The translations under genes were made by a program, and so were the position numbers. Of a DNA stretch of 64,000 bases, positions 31,144 to 41,172 are shown piece after piece. The number at the start of each line of letters is the position of its first letter. The first letter of the stretch is position 1. Origin of the DNA: Sabethes cyaneus (taxonomy: Eukaryota; Arthropoda; Insecta; Diptera; Culicidae). The notes beneath the pieces were generated by a model. It was not told where the DNA came from. It made no database searches and was given only the letters and a program-made list of their open reading frames with translations. The stretch spans positions 15,668,501 to 15,732,500 of the forward strand of contig NC_071354.1 in assembly GCF_943734655.1 (NCBI RefSeq). The letters are read 5' to 3'.

Positions 31144-32398
31144 CTGGAATTTTATTTAGAGAAATAAAAGTTATGCTTTGCCGGTTAACTTTGCACAGCG
31201 ATAGGAGGGGGTTGGGGAAAGCAAGGATGAGGCCCCGAGGACGCAACAACTCTCCGTTTGTCATCAAAACCGGGATTTTCCTCACGCTCGTTGCATTGTT
31301 TGAAGCTGTTGGCGTTGTTGTCGAGCTTCACTTTTCCGCATTTTTCGCTTCCGTTCAAATCGAGTTGCCCAGCGCATGTTTGTGGGTGAGTTTTTGTGTG
31401 TGCATGTGTGTATGTGTGTGTGATGGGTTTAGTTTTGTCCTCTGGTTTCTTCGGATGCGAGTGCTGGTTGGTGTGTTACGAGAAAAGTACGGCTCATATG
31501 AGAGTTTTGTTATTAAATTTTGTTTGAAGCACGATGATAGCGATGGCCGGCGGTGCGGCGTAACGACGATGGCAGCAACCAACCAGCAGTTCTGGGAAAG
31601 TTGACAATGTTCCCTTTCACAATGGTTCGGAACGGAACGGAACAGAATGAAACGGAGGGACACGCGGGATCGCAACCCACCGGACGGGATGCTCTTTTTC
31701 CGAGAGACGGATGGGTCCTCTCGACAACTTTGTGTGTGTGTGTATGTGGGTGTATGTGTGTGTTTTTTTTAGAAAGGACAAGAGTGCATCGGTTTATAGA
31801 AAAAAGAAGTTCAGCCTGGCAGTTGAGGAGGGGACATCATTTGCTGCAGATTGCGTTTCCGGCTGTAATAAAAAGTCTGCGCTCGCTTTTCGGTGCACTT
31901 TGGAACTCCCTCACGGGAGTGATTCCTTCCAGAGCTAGACGATAAAAAATAAAAACTGGCAGAGGAAAAATCAGCAGTAAACTAGTAGTAATGGATGGAA
32001 TTTAATTTTTATTAAACTCAATTGTGTGACAATAGAGTTTCGGTGTTGGTTCATGAGGTTGTCCCGTTAGCTGGGATAACTGTTTTTGATAGTTACGTTT
32101 TAATGAAGTTTTGCGCAAATTAATCATTTTAGAAACTTTTTCGCAGATATGGTTTTCGCATGGGGAAAGTAAAGAAATTTCAATGCATGTTTCGAGCATT
32201 CGAGACACGAATAAACAAAATACAGAACAATTCTTTTCCATGATACTATTGCTATTATACATAACACAGAAATTTAAGACAGTAAATGTATAAGGTAGTG
32301 TACGTTTTGACTGCTTTAAATAGGATGAGTTCTCTTCCTAGTGGCTGTAACGATGATGGCTTTAATTCATCTCAAAAATCGAGTCATAGTTATGTTTC
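31144..32398. other. Intron with TG microsatellites
   Basis: GTGTG-rich runs lie at 31388-31425 and 31729-31762. No exon or element recognised in the rest. Confidence 0.5.
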
Positions 32399-32650
32399 AT
32401 GCCTTTCCTATCAATTGTTGATTGTCGAATCATATCATCAAGGCCGATGATAGTAAAACAATCTGAACGGCATGAAATTTTTCGCTGGTGTGCACAACGG
32501 CATAAGATAGCAGTATATAGAAAATCTCCCCTAGCGCGTTACTTCGGAGGGCTCTGGGAAACCGTAGTGAAATCTGGTACATTTCACTTTTTAAAGGAAA
32601 TGCACAACATTACTCCTGGATTACTCCGGACATTACATGTGTCCTGAAAC
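32399..32650 (+). mobile_element. BEL/Pao LTR-retrotransposon integrase fragment
   Basis: The plus-strand frame contains SPLARYFGGLWETVVKSGTF followed by HFLKEMHNITPGLLRT. This matches the P-P-x-A-P-H-F-G-G-L-W-E-x-x-V-K-S signature of BEL/Pao integrases. No other Pol domain or LTR is seen nearby, so it is an old fragment. Confidence 0.7.
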
Positions 32651-33889
32651 GATGTTGTTATCGAAAAGCATGAGAAAAAACCTATAACCTGAAAGCAAAG
32701 AATAGAGCTAGTGTAAAAAGTTTTAAGATACAAGTTGTACCGAACCGTGATGCAAAAAAAATTCCGAGAAAGTTTCTCGTTTGGCGAGCAATCTGAAGCT
32801 ACGGACTGAAAGGTGAGGCTTCGTTATTTCTGGAACCAAGATCTAAGAAATTTTTCAAAATGAGTACCTTAAGTAAGTAAGGTTCTGGAGTGGTTAGAGC
32901 ATGAAGTTGATTGCCTTTTCTGGTCCGACTTGGCCAGCTCTATCAATCCTCTATTAATCTCGACCCTCTACCTTCTCCTCCTCAATCGTGATTAGTTCGT
33001 TCCGTGTTAGCATTTCTAATTAACCAAGTGAGTTTATGATTTTTACTTCCGCTTTTTACTTCACCCGTAGATCTTAATCCCTACTTATAGTGGATAATCT
33101 TAATTGCGAAAGCGAACAAGTGCTATTCATACCAAACAATATAATTTTAATTCAATTGTAATGTCGCCACTCAGGATTTAGCTACTTTTATGATACATCA
33201 AAATACAAACATTCCCCATAAAAACCTAAGAGCGGGAAACTTAACAGCATTTTCAAGATGCACGCAATGAAAACGTTAGGTCGTAACATTGCACGCAACC
33301 ATATAGATGATCGACACATAGCAGTGCTAACTGACCAATGCTTTTAAAGGCTTTTGACGTAGGACTACATCTCTAGGGAATGCCAAAGTGGGGTGTCATT
33401 TAAAGAAACCTAAAATGGCGAGCGTCCCGAAGAGTGGTTAGGTTTTGAGCACTAATATCTCAGTGATTTTCTGATTAATTTTCAATATTTTTGCACCAAT
33501 CGATTGAAACATCGACTCCAATGAAGAAAACTATTGGTTGTCACTTTCAGTTTCATCTGTTTGATCAAATGTCAGCAGCAGACAGATGTACGTTTGATGA
33601 AAGGCCAATTAGTTTCTTCTCACTTTTGAAAATTTAGCTAAAATTATCTACTAAAGCTACTTCATTATTGCCTATATTTTATTTTCAAGATTATAATTCT
33701 TTAGAAATTTGATGTTAAAGCTTGTTTATGCTATGGAACGGGACCAATAGTGTGAGATTTCGAATTTGGTGTTCCCAGATTTTGTTTTACTAGGAAAAGT
33801 ATTCGCTTTTGGCAATAATAAATAACACGTCTACCAAAAATATAGTGCAATGCTAATCACTTTTAACTGCTAGAACAAAGGCTTTATTT
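32651..33889. other. Intron sequence, unassigned
   Basis: A short (TAAG)n tract at 32870-32880 recalls an RTE tail, but no RTE sequence precedes it. Nothing else recognised. Confidence 0.4.
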
Positions 33890-34215
33890 CTACTGACCAA
33901 CACGGCTTTATGCCTGGTTCATCCGTAAGCATCTTATGAATTTCACGTCCACCAGTATTTTGTACATGAAATAATAAGCACAAATTGATTCCATCAATAC
34001 TGATTTAAAGGTTGCGTTTGATCGTATAGATCATAAAATACTGCTACATAGAAACTGGCGAATTTTACGAATTAGCTTTAGTTTAGTTCCAACTTCTACT
34101 TATGCAGTATGACTCCTGCTTGTCTTCCCGATTTACGAACTTCTCGGGTGCCTCATGGCAGCAACATGGGACTGCTGCCGGTTTTGCTGTTTTTCAACAA
34201 TACCGCTTCGCTGCT
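33890..34215 (+). mobile_element. Jockey-like RT fragment
   Basis: The plus strand in broken frames reads QHGFMPGSS, then QIDSINTDLKVAFDRIDHKI with LLH (RT motif A with its Asp). After stops, SRVPHGSNMGLLPVLLFFN is the decayed G-V-P-Q-G-S block. Both motifs are in the right order and spacing for a Jockey RT. Confidence 0.8.
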
Positions 34216-34368
34216 TGAAGTTTGATGCAAGCTGATGACTGATGACTTGGTGGTTCCTTCTATACATGAATTTATCCGGCTAGGTCACGAATGACTCAAG
34301 CTCAAGCATCGCCAGTCTGGTCATTTTCAGCTATCACGTGAATGAGCACAACCCAAAAAGCAATAAAA

Positions 34369-34442
34369 GTTTTATTATACTCTTATGATGGTTTATATGA
34401 CCAAAATTGGTCATAAATACTATTATAAGAGTGTAATAAAAC
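34369..34442. mobile_element. Small palindromic MITE, family M, copy 2
   Basis: Nearly perfect 35-bp arms: GTTTTATTATACTCTTATGA on the left and TATAAGAGTGTAATAAAAC on the right, with ACCAAAATTGGT at the centre. It is the best-preserved member of the family. Confidence 0.85.
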
Positions 34443-34779
34443 CTTAGATGTTACTTAGGAATTCATGTTCTCAGAGACGATGACGCCTATGTCGTGTGGG
34501 TACTACTTGAAGTTAAACTCGCAACTGTTTAATACCAGTACCAGGGATTTCAGTGATCCTCACAACCCTTAAGCCGCTGGTGACCCGCCATCAGAAGCGC
34601 CAACCTCTTCTATTTAGGTGCATGAATTTTCCTAGGTTTACAAACTAGTAGAGATTATCCTTTAGTTAAGTCCGAACGAACGGCAGCGGGTAAGGACAGT
34701 ATACACCCAACGTTTGTGCAGGTTGAAGGCCGAATATGCCGTTCGACCATTCATATTTTGACCTTTTGCGATTCGGTCA

Positions 34780-34868
<89 letters not shown>

Positions 34869-35972
34869 GAAATGCTGTTCGTGTGTGCGGTATAGACTCG
34901 CAAACAGCTCGACGAATTTTGATGGAACTTGGTGTACACATTGCGTATGATGTGAGGAATGTTGTTAGTATGGTTTGAGACCCCTCCTCCCACTAGAAGG
35001 GGGGCTCCCATACAAATCAAACACAAATTTCTGAATAACTCGGGAACTATTCAAGCAAATGAAACCAAATTTGGCAAGTGAAGCTTTTTGAAGACAGAAA
35101 TTATTTCTATGGTGGATTGAGACCCCTCCTTTCTCTAAGAGGGGGGGGGGGGGCTCCTATACAAATAAAGCACAAATTTCCTCATAACTCGACTATTATT
35201 CAAGCAAATGAAACCAAACTTGGCATGTGGAGGTTTTTAGAGACAGGACTTCTTTTCACGGTAGTTTGAGAGCCCTCCCTTCTCTAGAAGGGGAGACTTC
35301 CATACAAATGAAACACATATTTTTGCATAACTCGGGAATTAATCAAGCAAATGGAACCAAATTTGACATCTGAAGGTTTTTGGATGCAGAAGTTTTTTCT
35401 ATGCTGGATTAAGACCCCTCCTTCCTCTAAGAGGGGGAGCTCCCATACAAATAAAACACAAATTTTCTCATAACTCGACTATTTTTATGGCCGATTGAGA
35501 CACCTCTCCTCTCTGGAAGGGCTCCCATACAAAAATTCAAAAAGTTATGGTACTCGAGAAATTTTTGATTCTTCTTTTAGTCAATAACAATACCACCACA
35601 AACTACCTTTAGTAGCACTTGATGATTCAGGGCGAGACGGCCACAGGCCGCAAGTGTTTCCGTCCATACTAAAATATAGAATAAATTTGGAACAAAATTG
35701 TTAATATTAAATCGGTGATTACTCTAAGTCTATGTTTTTTGACCAGTATTAACTTATTTCAAACGAACGAACTGTGATTATGCCAACATTCCCGTTTTAA
35801 GGGTTAGTAATAAAACCCAAATTGTTACGTGGGATTAGAAATTTGCGGTATGAATACCGTGGTTTGTCAAAAAGACAGCTATTGGTGGCAAGGTTATAAT
35901 TAAGCAAATCTTCAGCATTATGCATCTACCTCCTTTTTGGAATGGCGTAGCAACGCGCGCCGGGTCCTCTAG
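34780..35972 (+). mobile_element. Non-autonomous Helitron, 1.19 kb, with internal repeats
   Basis: It starts A|TC at 34780 and ends CTAG|T at 35972, the insertion rule of Helitrons. A 4-bp-stem hairpin GGCG...CGCC (35944-35961) lies 11 bp before the end. After the 5' end comes a long (TA)n run. Then come four to five tandem units of about 140 bp, each with GAGACCCCTCC, a run of G, GGGCTCCCATACAAAT, CACAAATTT and ATAACTCG (near 34980, 35120, 35265, 35410 and 35500). No Rep/helicase coding. Confidence 0.75.
34782..34865. repeat. Dinucleotide microsatellite (TA)n
   Basis: About 42 perfect TA units directly after the Helitron 5' end. Such tracts often vary between individuals. Confidence 0.95.
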
Positions 35973-36632
35973 TCAGATATATTATGCCATCTGTTATTTC
36001 GGCCATTTGCGTTTCGGCCATTCGTGATTCGGCCATTTGCCAAAATCGGTAATCCAAACAGAGCTGATACCGAATGGCCGAATCACGAATAGCCGAATTA
36101 CAAATGGCCGAAATAACAAATGGCATAATAGATCTAATGACCAAATCATAAATAGCCGTATCACAAATGGCCAAAACACAAACGGCCGAATGTCATATTC
36201 GGTCGAAAATATTCACGGCCTGCAGCATTCGCCATTCAAAACCAATGTTGGGTATATTCTGTCCTTACTCGATGCCGCTCGTTCGGACTCATCTAGGGAA
36301 TTATCCCTACTAATCTGTAAATATAGAAAAATGCATGCACCTAAATAGAAGTGATTTCCAATTTATAGGAATTGTACGGATATTTGTTCTTTCACGTTAA
36401 GCCTTTTGTGACTCAGCCAAATTAGGATTCGGTTTTTCGTGGTTCGGCCAAATAGGGATTCGGTCTTTCGTGATTCGACCAAATATAATTTCGGCCTTCT
36501 GTGACAGTTGTTGAAATTCGGCCATTTCGATTTCGGCTATTTGTTATTCGGCCAATTGTGTATCGGCCATTCGGTACTAGTCCATGGAGAAATTGGTAGG
36601 AAAAAGTAATAAAATCAAAGTCACCCAATTGT

Positions 36633-36751
36633 GTGATTTAGATATTTTGGACATGCATTACGCGTGCTCTATTTCGGACTTTTACAGCAAAATTAAATGG
36701 AGTTGTTCAAAATAGAGCAGGCGTAACACCTGTCCAAAATAGATAAATCAC
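36633..36751. mobile_element. MITE with 45-bp inverted repeats
   Basis: The left arm GTGATTTAGATATTTTGGAC pairs with the right arm ending GTCCAAAATAGATAAATCAC; further in, CGTGCTCTATTTCG pairs with CAAAATAGAGCAGGCG. The 119-bp element has about 30 bp of unpaired centre. Confidence 0.8.
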
Positions 36752-36959
36752 CCTATCCCTAGAGTGGAACAAGACGTGAAGGGAAAAGAGCATTAGAACT
36801 CAACTTTTCCCTTAGACCTCATGATTGGCCGGTATTAGGTAACCTTTGGACCATAGAGAACTGGTAAAAGATAACCTCTACAACCTTTATACAAGCGTGC
36901 GACGTTTTTCAGTTTCCACTATCGCTGGCGGAGTAGAGGCACTATTTAAGAATCTACTA

Positions 36960-37225
36960 AAAATCATTCTATAATTGTCAAAATTCATTAAAGAAATGCC
37001 AAAAAATTGTCGGAAAAACATCATAAAACCAGCCAAGAGTCATCATTAAAATATCTCAAAGAAACATCATATGGTTAGATGGTTACCGGGGTAACAAAAA
37101 AACTGGATCTGTCACGAATTATCAGAGCTATCAAAGAATTGCCATTCAATCACTAAATTTCACGACAATAATTAAAGAATCATGAAATAATCATCGCAAA
37201 ATTATCAAACAATCACCAAACAATC
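36960..37225. repeat. Degenerate minisatellite (AATCATCAAA-like)
   Basis: Loose repeats of ATCATNAAA / CAATCA words. The reverse-complement word (TGATGATTT) dominates 40270-40430, so the two tracts are inverted relative to each other. Confidence 0.6.
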
Positions 37226-38825
37226 ATAAAGATTGCCTCAAATCAAACTCAAATAAGCTTTCAACGGCGGAAGCGGAAGGAGTGTTAGAATGCAGGCTGT
37301 TATTGGTTCATAAATAACCAAAATGGTCCGGTGGAATGCTGGTTGCTCTAGCCCGGAATGAGCGATGGGATGCACGAAAGTTGAACAGAGCCGGTGAATC
37401 CTTCTCGCCATTCAAAACTAAGCATTTTCAAGCTGTGAGTAGACTAACAGTACCGCACGCACCGGCGCACACTCGCGGCCTCACCCTAAATCATCTAGGA
37501 AACATTTGCTACTGACAAGGTAAATGGTCTCGCACCTTATAATGAACGTAAATCATTTGCGCTTAGGGGAAGAAAATACTATCAATAATCTATACTCTAT
37601 ATCTTCCAAAATAAAAACTAAGATGCAGATTGCAGATGAGATGAAACTAAGATGAGACTAAGGTGCAGAATTTTACGAAATGCTTTTTACCTTTGTTATA
37701 GTATATAACAAAGGTTTAGAAATTGGTCGAAAAACACGAAACTGATCCGAGGCCCGGAGGGCCGAATCACATATACCAATCGATAGAGCTCGACGAACTG
37801 AGCAATGTCTGTGTGTGTGTATGTGTGTGTGTATGTGTGTGTGTGTGTGTATGTGTGTGTGTGCAGCTCATTTTCTATCGCCTGTTTCTCGGATATGGCT
37901 GAACCGATTTATGCGTTATTAGTCTCATTTGGAAGGTATTATTGCCTAGTATATCACTATTGAATTGCTTCGTGATCCGATGTTTCGTTTAAAAGTTATA
38001 AGCAAAAATGTGAAAACTACGTGACACGGTTTTCTCCGGAACCACACAACCGATTTCAATGATCTTAGTACCAAATGAAAGCTCTTGCTAAATTATAAAA
38101 ATTTTCGGGAAGTTTTATTGAAAACAAATAAGTAGTTTAAAAGTTATGCTTAAAAACGTGTTTTGACAAGGTAATAATTATCGCCTGTTTCTCAGAGATG
38201 GCCAAGCCGATTTATGCGCTATTAGTCTCATTTGAAAGGTAATATAGCCGGATAGATCACTATTGAATGGTTTTTTGATTGGACTTTTAGTTTGAAAGTT
38301 ATGAGCAATTGAAGTTACACGTTAAAATTTACAATACTTTATAGCGATTTTAACCAAGATAATTTATCTAGTTTCAATTGTTTTAGTATTAAACGAGAGG
38401 TCTTAACACTGCAAATGTATTTACCAAATTTCATAAGGATTGGTTCTACTGGTCAAAAGATATTTAAAAATGATTGATGAAATTTATTCAAGAAAACCTT
38501 AATGACCAAACCTTTAATGGGACCAAACCTCAAAAACAGAATAATATAGTAAAAATGTGTAATTTTTCAACGGGTGTTCTTTGCAGCAGTTAATTAATAA
38601 AATATAGCACATTTTCTTACACTTTTAGGGTGACCGTGAATCCACCTAATAGGGTGACACAAATTTTTGTTTTTGAAACGCGTCCATAAAAATAGCGTCT
38701 TCACAAAAATTCTAGAACACACTAAAATGAGCAACTTTGCTGCAAATAGTAAGTATCTATCGCTTACTGGTTGCGAAATTTAATGATTTGTTTAAAGAAA
38801 CCACTTTAAAATCAAGCAAAGCAAA

Positions 38826-39020
38826 GCCATGGGTGTAAACGTGCTTCAGAACTTGACCCTTCTTTATCGACAGACTTCGCAGCCGGTTATTAGAGTACAG
38901 GAAAATTACGGGCTAGGGCAAAGATCCTATTAACTCTGTAACGGCACCGATCAGTCGAGATTCGAACATACGACGATTGGCTTGTTAGGCTAGCATTGTG
39001 TCCCCAGGGCTAACAACCAC
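38826..39020 (-). mobile_element. Feilai-like tRNA-derived SINE, copy 2
   Basis: The minus strand reads GTCGTATGTTCGAATCTCG (B box), AGTTAATAGGATC, CTAGCCCGTAATTTTCCTGTA, CGGCTGCGAAGTCTGTC, GGGTCAAGTTCTGAAGC and a (TTTGC)n tail. It is the most complete of three copies in the window. Confidence 0.8.
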
Positions 39021-39316
39021 TTTAAAATCAGTTTTGCTCAAAAATTCTGTACACGCTGTTTTCATTGCTTTCATACGTTCTATAAAGTTATTTAGTAGGT
39101 TAAAATACACAATGAAGATTATTTATCGCTAGGATGCATATGGATGATAACTAGCACAGCATTAACAAACAGTTGAATTAAGTTTCGAAGACGTGTCGAT
39201 TTCTGTATGATCATTTCTAGCTCAAAACGCTAAAAAAAGTCATTTTTCACTCGACTATTTTCGATTGGAATTGGAATTTGAATGAGAAAATAGTTTCTTT
39301 CTAAACCTAATATTTG

Positions 39317-39572
39317 ACGAGCAACATTTCAAAAAGTCCAATATGCAAATGAGAGATTTTCTTTGCGTCTCGTCTCTAAGGCTTATTACGGCGGCATAAA
39401 TGCACCAGAATGCGTCTATTTTGCATGAAACGGTTACTGGTGTTATTGGAAAGCTTATCCTTTAGAATAATTGGTTTGAAATGTATTTATGCCGCCGTAA
39501 TAAGTATAAGAGAGGAAACGCAAAGAGAATCTCTCATTTGCACATTGGACCTTTTGACATGTTGGTCGAGAT
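39317..39572. mobile_element. Foldback MITE with arms of about 90 bp
   Basis: Left arm 39319-39402 (CAACATTTCAAAAAGTCCAA ... CTTATTACGGCGGCATAAAT) and right arm 39485-39570 (ATTTATGCCGCCGTAATAAG ... TTGGACCTTTTGACATGTTG) are inverted copies with about 12 mismatches. The spacer is about 80 bp. Confidence 0.85.
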
Positions 39573-40119
39573 TTCCATGTTTATCTGTAAGTAAAAAATA
39601 AAAAGGTTTGACAAAACGGATCTTTTTTTAAAAATGTGGTACTACCACTAATCGTATCAATCGGCACCAAATTTAAGATTTTTCCTTTCTGACCTAAAAT
39701 GAACAATCTGATAAAATTTGGTTCGAATCCGATTACACGGTTATCGGATACTTTGCATGTGTTGACTCTAATAGATAATTTTTAGATTTCACATCTGAAT
39801 AACTTGAGAACGGCTGGGCCTAAGAAACAGTTTATATAAGAATTTAGTTCAAAGTGATACGTATATAATTTGACTCTGACAGTTTTATGAAAATTACAAA
39901 TTCAAATACAAAACAAAAATAATATTTGTGCTGGAAATGCCCATATCAAATGACATATAAGATGGTATAACAAAGGTTCCTTTCACCACTAGGTGGATTA
40001 AATCGGGTTTTTCCTTTATTGTTTGATATTCACTGATGTTAAAGTAAATATTTTTTTTTAATAAATTAAAGTAAAATTCTCGCTATGATGTATTTATAAT
40101 CAAGAAATGTGATGCAACC

Positions 40120-40960
40120 CTTCATGATTCGGCCAAACGCAGTTTCGGCCTTCTGTGATTGTTGTTGAAATTCGGTCATTCAGGATTTGGCCATTTGTGT
40201 TTTGGGCATTCGGTACATCAGCCTCTCTCCGTCTATTTGAAAGACCCCCGTTATCAGTCAAGACAAAAAATGTGATACTGATGATTCACTGGTAATTGTT
40301 TGATGATTTGGAACTGAATTTATGATGATTTTTATGCTTTGATGATACTGATATCCCATGGTGGTTTAATGATAATTTTTTGTTGATTTTAGATTACTAC
40401 AATTATTGTAAAATTTGATATGATCATGTTAATTACCTACGAATAGCCAAAGTACAACTGGCCGAAGCACGAATGGCCGAATATCATATTCGGTCGAAAA
40501 TATTCACGGCCTTCAACCTGCACAAATGTTGGATATATAATGTCCTTACTCGCTGCCGTTCGTTTGGATTTAACTAAGGGATAATCCTACTAGTCAGAAA
40601 ACTTAGAAAAATGCATGACCCTAACTGGAAGTGGTTCTTCGCGCAGTGACCCGCGCTTCCAATGGCGGGACACTGGGAAAAACTCATGGTCTGCGGCCGT
40701 CTCGCTTGACACAGTCTCGCACCTTAGAAGGGTTCCTTAGGGAAACGTTTCAGATTCCCGGTGAGAAATTTCGTCTGTTCATGTTTCAAGACTCAGTCAA
40801 AAATGGGTTCGGCCTTTCGCAACTGGGCCAAATAAGGGTGCGTCCTTTCGTGATTCGGCCAAATATAATTTCGACCTTTTGTGACAGTTGTTCAGATTCG
40901 GTCATTTGGATTTCGACTATTTGTTGTTCGACCATTCGGTACCAGCCCGATTATGTAGAT
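40120..40960. mobile_element. Second TTCGGCCATT-repeat element
   Basis: Loose TTCGGCC repeats lie at 40125-40215 and 40800-40940. A foldback arm copy (40500-40630, with GTTGGATATATAATGTCCTT and GAAAAATGCATG) and a (TGATGATTT)n tract at 40270-40430 lie between them. It is homologous to the element at 34.6-36.6 kb but has no Helitron. Confidence 0.65.
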
Positions 40961-41110
40961 CTCCTGTCGCACAAGATTGTTTGGTAATTTTTTGACGTTT
41001 CGGGGATGATTTTTTGGTGATTCGTAAATGATATTTTACGATAACCCTGACTAAGTCGGAGGCCACCTATGAAGTAAGTACTACACCATCACTCACAAGC
41101 AGCAATGCAA

Positions 41111-41172
41111 GTTTTATTGTACTCTTCATGACTAATTTCGTCTTAAATGCAATCATATGAGTGTAATAAAAC
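41111..41172. mobile_element. Small palindromic MITE, family M, copy 3
   Basis: GTTTTATTGTACTCTTCATG on the left and ATCATATGAGTGTAATAAAAC on the right; 62 bp with a shortened centre. Confidence 0.75.

Larger units (their letters stand above)
34606..36350. mobile_element. Foldback-type element with TTCGGCCATT repeats, split by a Helitron
   Basis: The outer arms are inverted copies of each other. The left arm (34606-34740) starts CTTCTATTTAGGTGCATG and contains TAAGGACAGTATACACCCAACG; the right arm (36200-36350) ends CATGCACCTAAATAGAAG. Inside the arms lie loose 10-15 bp repeats of TTCGGCCATT (34690-34779, 35990-36190). Similar repeats continue outside at 36380-36560. A third arm copy lies at 40500-40630. 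The Helitron 34780-35972 interrupts the element. Confidence 0.7.
37690..40015. mobile_element. Composite dispersed element of unknown class
   Basis: It starts with the palindrome ACCTTTGTTATAGTATATAACAAAGGT (37690-37716) and a (GT)n run at 37805-37862. Paired paragraphs with TATCGCCTGTTTCTC, GGAT/GAGATGGC and GATTTATGCG follow (37875 and 38180, about 300 bp apart). It ends with GGTATAACAAAGGTTCC and CACCACTAGGTGGATTAAAT (39965-40010). The ends and repeated paragraphs recall non-coding mosquito repeats. There is no coding region. A SINE and a foldback element lie inside. Confidence 0.55.
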
